Positions 52,874-63,695 of a stretch of DNA of 64,000 nt are shown here, in pieces. The notes under the pieces were generated by a model. That model was not told the DNA's origin and ran no database searches. It saw only the letters and a list, made by a program, of their open reading frames with translations. A program made the translations under genes and the position numbers. The stretch is from Oasisia sp. SBJ-2009 (taxonomy: Eukaryota; Annelida; Polychaeta; Sabellida; Siboglinidae): contig OZ024861.1 of assembly GCA_964017155.1 (NCBI GenBank), forward strand, positions 14,227,912-14,291,911, given 5' to 3'. How positions within the stretch are numbered: position 1 is the first letter of the stretch; every line of letters starts with the position of its first letter.

Positions 52874-55122
52874 AGCGTGAACAATAGCTCGATCAATCGT
52901 CTGAGTAAAACGTTCCGATTGTGAGAACTGCAACATCAAAACTAATGTCCACTCGCACTAGCTGTGATATATGTATCGATGTCATGCTATCGTTGATTTG
53001 ATTCTCCCAGTGATCGGCCTACATTATCATCTACCTCAACATGTTATATAAAAAAAATAACTTGATAAAAACAACGCTTCACCCACTGTCGAATGACTGT
53101 TCCGCGTCGCCAATCTTCACATCATCGGGCCTGGTCGGTCAGTAATGCTGCCAGAAGTATTCGGCCACGTGTCGCTGTATCTTCACCGGGCGCAGACACC
53201 TGAGAAAAAACAATAAAAAAGCGTTACAATGTGCACGGTGTCTAACAAAATTGAAAACAGCAGGCTCAATGCTTACATATGTCCACATTCCTTCACCCCA
53301 CTGGCGTCAAAGACGCAAATCCCACCGCGATGCGGTCGAGATTACACTAAAGAAACTGGCATCTGTCGCCAGCATTCGGCTGCGCGGCAAAGTAATGGCG
53401 GCAAACCGGAAGACGCGCCACAACAATACCGTGACGTCACGACATTACGGCAGACGTGCCATTTTCGTTCCCGGCGACGTCAAATTTCAAGATGGCGACG
53501 CCTTTGATCTAAGCAAACTGGGGGGGGGGGGGGGAGGCGCTTTCTTCCACGTTTACTTCGTTCTTTCAATGTTTTACTTGCGCTAGCTTATTTCGCAATA
53601 AGGTACACACATAGGACTACAGTTGTATTATGGTACGACGGCCTGTGCGACATTCGGGTACTTGTTATGCACGATGCAAGTCAATGTGCGTGGCGTATAA
53701 CACCGATTAGATTCAACAATGCCAGACTCTCTCCATTGATTTTTAGACCAAATATATCAGGCCTGCTGCGTCCGCGCGTATTAAAACCACTGCACTACCC
53801 TACCCGCGCCTCTTGTAATGAAGTTTCAAACCTAGGAGCAATTGAGGTTGGCTTGCATTCTGCGCAAGTGCCTAATTCTTGTCGGAAATGGAACAGAATA
53901 TTCATATTCGTGTTCTCATTCACAGTACACTGTATATGGTGCATACCACTCTTCGATGAGTTGTCTCAAAGTCTGAAGCAGCTTTCCACCTATGCCTAGG
54001 CAAATAGACGTTTGGACAGTATCTAATTTCACATTCGTACTGCTGAGCTTCAAACTACTACACTCAACGACAGAAGTTCCCTTCACTGTGTTGGCAATCT
54101 ACTCTCTGCGATCTGGAACTCTAAAACGTCTTAACGGCGACGCCACGAGGGCTGTATGCAGGCTGTGCATAGATGTATCTGAAGCATTATAAGACATTCC
54201 ATGCGATAAAAGACGTTCGTTCGCATACAGTCTAGATTTACTCTGTAGTGTAATACGCTTTATAGGACGTACAATGTGTGTAGCTAGCTCAACATCAATG
54301 ATTATATGATGCGACCATTGCCTGTTAGTTGCTTTGTGGTTTCGTTTTCATATTGAACTGGCGACATGTCTGCTCTTTGGTTTCAGGTCTTCCTATTTGA
54401 GACCGACGTGTGAGCGACACAGACCGTCTGAGAATGAGACGCGCGAGTAGTGATGAACCCCACGCATGACTAGTATATCACTTCGTAGTTGTCTGGGTAG
54501 TTTGGAACAACCCTTGGTTTCTCGTATGGCTCTTCGCCATCGCTGTTATGTCTAGCCGTTGGCGTTACCTGTTTGTCGGCACAGCGCTCATGACACGGCC
54601 AAAGAGCTGGCCTGTTGGCACTGATCACTGTAGCATATGCTATTGTTTCTAAGGCAATGTAACAACATATGCATTCCAACTCCGTCACTACCTAGATACA
54701 AATCTGCGTGCCGAGATATGTGTGACTGCAATAAATATGGGTCTCAAAACATCGAATGATCTCTACACTTGTCTTTGAAGGAAGACATGTCAAATGCGTA
54801 CCCTTGAGTTACACTATTGCAAAGAAAGAGGCACTTGTGTAGGTTGCCTTGGCATGCTGATTCCTAAGTATGCTGTTTCCAGTCGACATGAATGCGTTGT
54901 GCTTGGTGTCATGACGGTCAAAGAATCATCTACTCACCTGTATTGAGTGGGTGTATGTGTACAAGCGATAATGTGTGTGGCATTCGCCGCGCGAATGGTG
55001 CTTATGCATATCAGTTTTAATATACTTTCCGCGGTGCGATCCCGGCCTCTTACACAAGTTTCGTTTCATGTGCATTATTTTGCATCATATTTTGACATTG
55101 CGTATCTTGAAACACATCATAT
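52874..55122 (+). repeat. Unit 24 (2249 bp)
   Basis: G-run of 15, the longest in the window (53520-53534). It carries ttataagac, gcatgactag, cattccaactcc and gtcgacatg, all shared with unit 25. Confidence 0.95.
53520..53534 (+). repeat. Longest poly-G tract, unit 24 (G15)
   Basis: Fifteen consecutive G, matched by the same length in unit 25 (55769-55783). Sharing this length is part of the evidence that the two units are a recent duplicate pair. Homopolymers of this length are also prone to sequencing length error. Confidence 0.85.
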
Positions 55123-57371
55123 AGCGTGAACAATAGCTCGATCAATCGTCTGAGTAAAACGTTCCGATTGTGAGAACTGCAACATCAAAACTAATGTCCA
55201 CTCGCACTAGCTGTGATATATGTATCGATGTCATGCTATCGTTGATTTGATTCTCCCAGTGATCGGTCTACATTATCATCTACCTCAACATGTTATATAA
55301 AACAAATAACTTGATAAAAACAACGCTTCACCCACTGTCGAATGACTGTTCCGCGCCGCCAATCTTCACATCATCGGGCCTGGTCGGTCAGTAATGCTGC
55401 CAGAAGTATTCGGCCACGTGTCGCTGTATCTTCACCGGGCGCAGACACCTGAGAAAAAACAATAAAAAAGCGTTACAATGTGCACGGTGTCTAACAAAAT
55501 TGAAAACAGCAGGCTCAATGCTTACATATGTCCACATTCCTTCACCCCACTGGCGTCAAAGACGCAAATCCCACCGCGATGCGGTCGAGATTACACTAAA
55601 GAAACTGGCATCTGTCGCCAGCATTCGGCTGCGCGGCAAAGTAATGGCGGCAAACCGGAAGACGCGCCACAACAATACCGTGACGTCACGACATTACGGC
55701 AGACGTGCCATTTTCGTTCCCGGCGACGTCAAATTTCAAGATGGCGACGCCTTTGATCTAAGCAAACTGGGGGGGGGGGGGGGAGGCGCTTTCTTCCACG
55801 TTTACTTCGTTCTTTCAATGTTTTACTTGCGCTAGCTTATTTCGCAATAAGGTACACACATAGGACTACAGTTGTATTATGGTACGACGGCCTGTGCGAC
55901 ATTCGGGTACTTGTTATGCACGATGCAAGTCAATGTGCGTGGCGTATAACACCGATTAGATTCAACAATGCCAGACTCTCTCCATTGATTTTTAGACCAA
56001 ATATATCAGGCCTGCTGCGTCCGCGCGTATTAAAACCACTGCACTACCCTACCCGCGCCTCTTGTAATGAAGTTTCAAACCTAGGAGCAATTGAGGTTGG
56101 CTTGCATTCTGCGCAAGTGCCTAATTCTTGTCGGAAATGGAACAGAATATTCATATTCGTGTTCTCATTCACAGTACACTGTATATGGTGCATACCACTC
56201 TTCGATGAGTTGTCTCAAAGTCTGAAGCAGCTTTCCACCTATGCCTAGGCAAATAGACGTTTGGACAGTATCTAATTTCACATTCGTACTGCTGAGCTTC
56301 AAACTACTACACTCAACGACAGAAGTTCCCTTCACTGTGTTGGCAATCTACTCTCTGCGATCTGGAACTCTAAAACGTCTTAACGGCGACGCCACGAGGG
56401 CTGTATGCAGGCTGTGCATAGATGTATCTGAAGCATTATAAGACATTCCATGCGATAAAAGACGTTCGTTCGCATACAGTCTAGATTTACTCTGTAGTGT
56501 AATACGCTTTATAGGACGTACAATGTGTGTAGCTAGCTCAACATCAATGATTATATGATGCGACCATTGCCTGTTAGTTGCTTTGTGGTTTCGTTTTCAT
56601 ATTGAACTGGCGACATGTCTGCTCTTTGGTTTCAGGTCTTCCTATTTGAGACCGACGTGTGAGCGACACAGACCGTCTGAGAATGAGACGCGCGAGTAGT
56701 GATGAACCCCACGCATGACTAGTATATCACTTCGTAGTTGTCTGGGTAGTTTGGAACAACCCTTGGTTTCTCGTATGGCTCTTCGCCATCGCTGTTATGT
56801 CTAGCCGTTGGCGTTACCTGTTTGTCGGCACAGCGCTCATGACACGGCCAAAGAGCTGGCCTGTTGGCACTGATCACTGTAGCATATGCTATTGTTTCTA
56901 AGGCAATGTAACAACATATGCATTCCAACTCCGTCACTACCTAGATACAAATCTGCGTGCCGAGATATGTGTGACTGCAATAAATATGGGTCTCAAAACA
57001 TCGAATGATCTCTACACTTGTCTTTGAAGGAAGACATGTCAAATGCGTACCCTTGAGTTACACTATTGCAAAGAAAGAGGCACTTGTGTAGGTTGCCTTG
57101 GCATGCTGATTCCTAAGTATGCTGTTTCCAGTCGACATGAATGCGTTGTGCTTGGTGTCATGACGGTCAAAGAATCATCTACTCACCTGTATTGAGTGGG
57201 TGTATGTGTACAAGCGATAATGTGTGTGGCATTCGCCGCGCGAATGGTGCTTATGCATATCAGTTTTAATATACTTTCCGCGGTGCGATCCCGGCTTCTT
57301 ACACAAGTTTCGTTTCATGTGCATTATTTTGCATCATATTTTGACATTGCGTATCTTGAAATACATCATAT
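55123..57371 (+). repeat. Unit 25 (2249 bp)
   Basis: Practically a copy of unit 24 from about 55.4 kb onward, including the G-run of 15 (55769-55783). It differs at its start, where it has the unit-23/27 type gatcggtctac and gcgccgcc. Confidence 0.95.
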
Positions 57372-58428
57372 AGCGTGAACAACAGCTCGATCAATCGTCT
57401 GAGTAAAACGTTTCGATTGTGAGAACTGCAACATCAAAACTAATGTCCACTCGCACTAGCTGTGATATATGTATCGATGTCATGCTATCGTTGATTTGAT
57501 TCTCCCAGAGATCGGCCTACATTATCATCTACCTCAACATGTTATATAAAAAAAATAACTTGATAAAAACAACGCTTCACCCACTGTCGAATGACTGTTC
57601 CGCGTCGCCAATCTTCACATCATCGGGCCTGGTCGGTCAGTAATGCTGCCAGAAGTATTCGGCCACGTGTCGCTGTATCTTCACCGGGCGCAGACACCTG
57701 AGAAAAAACAATAAAAAAGCGTTACAATGTGCACGGTGTCTAACAAAATTGAAAACAGCAGGCTCAATGCTTACATATGTCCACATTCCTTCACCCCACT
57801 GGCGTCAAAGACGCAAATCCCACCGCGATGCGGTCGAGATTACACTAAAGAAACTGGCATCTGTCGCCAGCATTCGGCTGCGCGGCAAAGTAATGGCGGC
57901 AAACCGGAAGACGCGCCACAACAATACCGTGACGTCACGACATTACGGCAGACGTGCCATTTTCGTTCCCGGCGACGTCAAATTTCAAGATGGCGACGCC
58001 TTTGATCTAAGCAAACTGGGGGGGGGGAGGCGCTTTCTTCCACGTTTACTTCGTTCTTTCAATGTTTTACTTGCGCTAGCTTATTTCGCAATAAGGTACA
58101 CACATAGGACTACAGTTGTATTATGGTACGACGGCCTGTGCAACATTCGGGTACTTTTTATGCACGATGCAAGTCAATGTGCGTGGCGTATAACACCGAT
58201 TAGATTCAACAATGCCAGACTCTCTCCATTGATTTTTAGACCAAATATATCAGGCCTGCTGCGTCCGTGCGTATTAAAACCACTGCACTACCCTATCCGC
58301 GCCTCTTGTAATGAAGTTTCAAACCTAGGAGCAATTGAGGTTGGCTTGCATTGTGCGCAAGTGCCTAATTCTTGTCGGAAATGGAACAGAATATTCATAT
58401 TCGTGTTCTCATTCACAGTACACTGTAT

Positions 58429-60114
58429 TGTATTCAAACACAAATTGCAGCAATGCATGAATCGGGATCCCACGATTGGTGGAAGCATATGAAAACAATA
58501 ATGGGACTTAAAACAAATGGCAATTCATGCATGCAAGGTATAGCTAACAAAACAACGGATGGTGATTGTGGCTTACTGGCCAATACAATGAATGATTTCT
58601 TTGTGTCTGTGAGTGACCATTTGCCTCGGTTAAATAAGAACCACAAGGTGTTCGACGTTAACGAGAAACTGCCGGATCAGTATGTGATAAGCGTATATAC
58701 TACGTTTAAAGCTTTGGAGAGTGTTAAAGCCAACAAGGCTACTGGGCCTGACAACATCCCTGCATGGGTGTTAAGAAACTATGCAAATGTTCTCGCCCCT
58801 CCATTAACTGCTATTTTTAACAATTCACTAAGAAAAGGTGTACTCCCTATGGAATGGAAAATGGCCAATGTAATACCGTTGCCAAAAACAAGCCCCCCTG
58901 TGTCGATTGAAAAAGACATTAGACCAATTTCACTAACTCCAATAGCTGCCAAGGTGTTTGAATCAATAATAATGAAATGGGTGGATGAAACAATTGAAGG
59001 TGAAATTGATGCTAAGCAATTTGGAGGAATTAGCGGAACGTCCACAACAGATGTTCTTGTCGAACTGGTTCATATGTGGTATAAGGCGACAGATAAATTG
59101 AATTCTTATGTCAGAGTTGTAATGCTAGACTTTAGCAAAGCGTTTGATCTTATTAATCATCATTTGTTGCTAGATAAGCTACAATCGTATGGGTTGCCCG
59201 CACATATTTTAAGATGGATGGCAACATTTCTATTAGACAGAACTCAACGAGTAAAAATAGGAAATGAATATTCCCATTCTGGTCATCCCAATGGGGGAGT
59301 ACCGCAAGGGACATTGTCTGGACCTAAATGTTTCCTTGTTTACATAAATGATTTAAGAACGACTGTTCCACAATATAAGTATGTAGATGATAGTACGTTA
59401 TTTGAAATATGCGACAGAAAGGGTGTATCTGTTATACAAGGGTCGGTTGATATTGCTGCTAGATGGACAGAAAAGAATGACATGAAAATTAATTCCGAAA
59501 AATCAAAAGAAATAATCATTAGTTTTGCACAAGATGGCAATTTCAGAAGCACTATCCCGAATATAAAAATTGATGGGAGGGATGTAGCACAAGTTTGCCA
59601 TGCCAAACTATTAGGTGTGACCATTTCTCAGGATCTGACATGGAACAAACACGTAGATACTATTGTGAAAAAAGCTGGTAAACGCTTGTACATGTTATAT
59701 CAGTTAAAGCGCGCAGGGATTACACAGAAAGATCTGGTCAGTGTATATGTTAGTGTGGTGAGACCAGTTCTAGAATATGCATGTCCTGTATGGCACACTA
59801 ACTTGCCCCAATATTTGTCTGACAATATTGAAGTTATACAAAAAAGGGCATTAAAATGTATTTTTCCTGGATTGGGTTACGCGGAGATACTAAGACGTGT
59901 TAACCTGGATACGTTGAATGTAAGACGGGAGAGCATTTGTCAAAAATATTTTGATAAAATTAAAGTCGGCACACATAGATTAAATTATCTGCTGCCTGAC
60001 AAAAGACATACCGAGTATAATATTAGACAAGAAAATGTGTACCCGTTACCAGTTACTAGAACGAATAGATTCCGTAACTCCTTTATACCGTGGGCTTTAT
60101 ACAACTGTCAGTAA
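58429..60114 (+). CDS. LINE ORF2 fragment, second copy
   Basis: The same reverse-transcriptase fragment as at 47636-49321, again fully open, with motifs A, B and YVDD intact. By eye the two copies differ at three codons, all amino-acid changing: Tyr82 to Asp (58615-58617), Leu334 to Gln (59371-59373, three residues before the YVDD motif) and Gln546 to His (60007-60009). No silent difference was noticed. The endonuclease is missing here too. A repeat-encoded in-frame ATG lies at 58381. The open frame probably reflects youth of the duplication rather than selection. Confidence 0.92.
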   Translation, partial: CIQTQIAAMHESGSHDWWKHMKTIMGLKTNGNSCMQGIANKTTDGDCGLLANTMNDFFVSVSDHLPRLNKNHKVFDVNEKLPDQYVISVYTTFKALESVKANKATGPDNIPAWVLRNYANVLAPPLTAIFNNSLRKGVLPMEWKMANVIPLPKTSPPVSIEKDIRPISLTPIAAKVFESIIMKWVDETIEGEIDAKQFGGISGTSTTDVLVELVHMWYKATDKLNSYVRVVMLDFSKAFDLINHHLLLDKLQSYGLPAHILRWMATFLLDRTQRVKIGNEYSHSGHPNGGVPQGTLSGPKCFLVYINDLRTTVPQYKYVDDSTLFEICDRKGVSVIQGSVDIAARWTEKNDMKINSEKSKEIIISFAQDGNFRSTIPNIKIDGRDVAQVCHAKLLGVTISQDLTWNKHVDTIVKKAGKRLYMLYQLKRAGITQKDLVSVYVSVVRPVLEYACPVWHTNLPQYLSDNIEVIQKRALKCIFPGLGYAEILRRVNLDTLNVRRESICQKYFDKIKVGTHRLNYLLPDKRHTEYNIRQENVYPLPVTRTNRFRNSFIPWALYNCQ

Positions 60115-60214
60115 AAAGGTTATTAGTACGGTATGATTTGCGGTATCAAATGTATTTCTATTGTATTTGTATGATGTTTTGATGAGTCAATTGTAACCTA
60201 TTGTAATGTCAATC

Positions 60215-60230
60215 CAACTCAGTTGAGTTG
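60215..60230 (+). other. LINE 3' UTR stem-loop, copy 2
   Basis: The same perfect CAACTCA-GT-TGAGTTG inverted repeat as at 49422-49437, followed by AATAAA at 60233-60238. It is unchanged between the copies. Confidence 0.55.
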
Positions 60231-61449
60231 CTAATAAAACTTATGTTATTATTAGTATATGGTGCATACCACTCTTCGATGAGTTGTCTCAAAGTCTCAA
60301 GCAGCTTTCCACCTATGCCTAGGCAAATAGACGTTTGGACAGTATCTAATTTCACATTCGTACTGCTGAGCTTCAAACTACTACACTCAACGACAGAAGT
60401 TCCCTTCACTGTGTTGGCAATCTACTCTCTGCGATCTGGAACTCTAAAACGTCTTAACGGCGACGCCACGAGGGCTGTATGCAGGCTGCGCATAGATGTA
60501 TCTGAAGCATTATATGACATTCCATGCGATAAAAGACGTTCGTTCGCATACAGTCTAGATTTACTCTGTAGTGTAATACGCTTTATAGGACGTACAATGT
60601 GTGTAGCTAGCTCAACATCAATGATTATATGATGCGACCATTGCCTGTTAGTTGCTTTGTGGTTTCGTTTTCATATTGAACTGGCGACATGTCTGCTCTT
60701 TGGTTTCAGGTCTTCCTATTTGAGACCGACGTACGTGTGAGCGACACAGACCGTCTGAGAATGAGACGCGCGAGTAGTGATGAAACCCACGCATGTCTAG
60801 TATATCACTTCGTAGTTGTCTGGGTAGTTTGGAACAACCCTTGGTTTCTCGTATGGCTCTTCGCCATCGCTGTTATGTCTAGCCGTTGGCGTTACCTGTT
60901 TGTCGGCACAGCGCTCATGACACGGCCAAAGAGCTGGCCTGTTGGCACTGATCACTGTAGCATATGCTATTGTTTCCAAGGCAATGTAACAACATATGCA
61001 TTCGAACTCCGTCACTACCTAGATACAAATCTGCGTGCCGAGATATGTGTGACTGCAATAAATATGGGTCTCAAAACATCGAATGATCTCTACACTTGTC
61101 TTTGAAGGAAGACATGTCAAATGCGTACCCTTGAGTTACACTATTGCAAAGAAAGAGGCACTTGTGTAGGTTGCCTTGGCATGCTGATTCCTAAGTATGC
61201 TGTTTCCAGTCGAGATGAATGCGTTGTGCTTGGTGTCATGACGGTCAAAGAATCATCTACTCACCTGTATTGAGTGGGTGTATGTGTACAAGCGATAATG
61301 TGTGTGGCATTCGCCGCGCGAATGGTGCTTATGCATATCAGTTTTAATATACTTTCCGCGGTGCGATCCCGGCCTCTTACACAAGTTTCGTTTCATGTGC
61401 ATTATTTTGCATCATATTTTGACATTGCGTATCTTGAAACACATCATAT

Positions 61450-63695
61450 AGCGTGAACAATAGCTCGATCAATCGTCTGAGTAAAACGTTCCGATTGTGA
61501 GAACTGCAACATCAAAACTAATGTCCACTCGCACTAGCTGTGATATATGTATCGATGTCATGCTATCGTTGATTTGATTCTCCCAGTGATCGGTCTACAT
61601 TATCATCTACCTCAACATGTTATATAAAACAAATAACTTGATAAAAACAACGCTTCACCCACTGTCGAATGACTGTTCCGCGCCGCCAATCTTCACATCA
61701 TCGGGCCTGGTCGGTCAGTAATGCTGCCAGAAGTATTCGGCCACGTGTCGCTGTATCTTCACCGGGCGCAGACACCTGAGAAACAACAATAAAAAAGCGT
61801 TACAATGTGCACGGTGTCTAACAAAATTGAAAACAGCAGGCTCAATGCTTACATATGTCCACATTCCTTCACCCCACTGGCGTCAAAGACGCAAATCCCA
61901 CCGCGATGCGGTCGAGATTACACTAAAGAAACTGGCATCTGTCGCCAGCATTCGGCTGCGCGGCAAAGTAATGGCGGCAAACCGGAAGACGCGCCACAAC
62001 AATACCGTGACGTCACGACATTACGGCAGACGTGCCATTTTCGTTCCCGGCGACGTCAAATTTCAAGATGGCGACGCCTTTGATCTAAGCAAACTGGGGG
62101 GGGGGGGAGGCGCTTTCTTCCACGTTTACTTCGTTCTTTCAATGTTTTACTTGCGCTAGCTTATTTCGCAATAAGGTACACACATAGGACTACAGTTGTA
62201 TTATGGTACGACGGCCTGTGCGACATTCGGGTACTTGTTATGCACGATGCAAGTCAATGTGCGTGGCGTATAACACCGATTAGATTCAACAATGCCAGAC
62301 TCTCTCCATTGATTTTTAGACCAAATATATCAGGCCTGCTGCGTCCGCGCGTATTAAAACCACTGCACTACCCTACCCGCGCCTCTTGTAATGAAGTTTC
62401 AAACCTAGGAGCAATTGAGGTTGGCTTGCATTCTGCGCAAGTGCCTAATTCTTGTCGGAAATGGAACAGAATATTCATATTCGTGTTCTCATTCACAGTA
62501 CACTGTATATGGTGGATACCACTCTTCGATGAGTTGTCTCAAAGTCTGAAGCAGCTTTCCACCTATGCCTAGGCAAATAGACGTTTGGACAGTATCTAAT
62601 TTCACATTCGTACTGCTGAGCTTCAAACTACTACACTCAACGACAGAAGTTCCCTTCACTGTGTTGGCAATCTACTCTCTGCGATCTGGAACTCTAAAAC
62701 GTCTTAACGGCGACGCCACGAGGGCTGTATGCAGGCTGTGCATAGATGTATCTGAAGCATTATAAGACATTCCATGCGATAAAAGACGTTCGTTCGCATA
62801 CAGTCTAGATTTACTCTGTAGTGTAATACGCTTTATAGGACGTACAATGTGTGTAGCTAGCTCAACATCAATGATTATATGATGCGACCATTGCCTGTTA
62901 GTTGCTTTGTGGTTTCGTTTTCATATTGAACTGGCGACATGTCTGCTCTTTGGTTTCAGGTCTTCCTATTTGAGACCGACGTGTGAGCGACACAGACCGT
63001 CTGAGAATGAGACGCGCGAGTAGTGATGAACCCCACGCATGATTAGTATATCACTTCGTAGTTGTCTGGGTAGTTTGGAACAACCCTTGGTTTCTCGTAT
63101 GGCTCTTCGCCATCGCTGTTATGTCTAGCCGTTGGCGTTACCTGTTTGTCGGCACAGCGCTCATGACACGGCCAAAGAGCTGGCCTGTTGGCACTGATCA
63201 CTGTAGCATATGCTATTGTTTCTAAGGCAATGTAACAACATATGCATTCCAACTCCGGCACTACCTAGATACAAATCTGCGTGCCGAGATATGTGTGACT
63301 GCAATAAATATGGGTCTCAAAACATCGAATGATCTCTACACTTGTCTTTGAAGGAAGACATGTCAAATGCGTACCCTTGAGTTACACTATTGCAAAGAAA
63401 GAGGCACTTGTGTAGGTTGCCTTGGCATGCTGATTCCTAAGTATGCTGTTTCCAGTCGAGATGAATGCGTTGTGCTTGGTGTCATGACGGTCAAAGAATC
63501 ATCTACTCACCTGTATTGAGTGGGTGTATGTGTACAAGCGATAATGTGTGTGGCATTCGCCGCGCGAATGGTGCTTATGCATATCAGTTTTAATATACTT
63601 TCCGCGGTGCGATCCCGGCTTCTTACACAAGTTTCGTTTCATGTGCATTATTTTGCATCATATTTTGACATTGCGTATCTTGAAATACATCATAT
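61450..63695 (+). repeat. Unit 27, terminal unit (2246 bp)
   Basis: The last unit before unique sequence, and full length in the phase used here. G-run of 12. It is related to units 24/25 (ttataagac, cattccaactcc) with its own gcatgattag and gtggatacc changes. It is not visibly more degenerate than inner units, although array-edge copies often are. Confidence 0.95.

Larger units (their letters stand above)
58429..60258 (+). mobile_element. Same LINE insertion, copy 2 (duplicated with its unit)
   Basis: An 1830-bp segment at the identical position within unit 26, with the same 5' truncation point, the same junctions (cactgtat before, atggtgcat after) and the same length as the copy at 47636. 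The offset is 10793 bp throughout. Flanking SNPs just upstream (cgtccgtgcg, ctatccgcgcc) are shared only with unit 22. One insertion followed by duplication of the unit explains this far better than two independent insertions. Confidence 0.94.
57372..61449 (+). repeat. Unit 26, carrying the second LINE copy (4078 bp)
   Basis: Without the 1830-bp insertion this unit is 2248 bp, explained by a G-run of 10 and the ACGT insertion. Its pre-insertion SNPs match unit 22, but after the LINE it switches to unit-23 variants (ACGT, gatgaaacccac). It is therefore a recombinant of those two lineages. Confidence 0.97.
1..63695 (+). repeat. Head-to-tail tandem array of a ~2.24-kb unit
   Basis: The same roughly 2.2-kb sequence recurs in the same orientation across the whole interval. 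A landmark ATGTGCACGG recurs at 849, 3059, 5269, 7518, 9762, 12003, 14211, 16455, 18696, 20942, 23183, 25423, 27668, 29912, 32151, 34392, 36633, 38874, 41117, 43360, 45605, 46937, 51008, 53229, 55478, 57727 and 61805. Copies differ by scattered SNPs and small indels. Unit lengths are explained almost exactly by a few named indels: G-run length, a 40-bp block, a 4-bp ACGT, the LINE insertions and two deletions. I do not recognise the unit as a known gene family or named satellite. The left end lies outside the window. Maintenance by unequal crossing-over and gene conversion is inferred from the shared variants. Confidence 0.98.

Noticed and set aside
1..63695. Array as an rRNA, snRNA, spliced-leader or histone gene cluster.
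   Set aside because: No rRNA, U-snRNA 5' ends, Sm sites with SL layout, or histone-like proteins are visible in either strand of the unit.
1..63695. Array as an assembly artefact from collapsing or duplicating one repeat.
   Set aside because: The units carry distinct private SNPs, indels, a deletion, LINE insertions and a unique right edge, as real copies would. Exact copy number still depends on long-read support.
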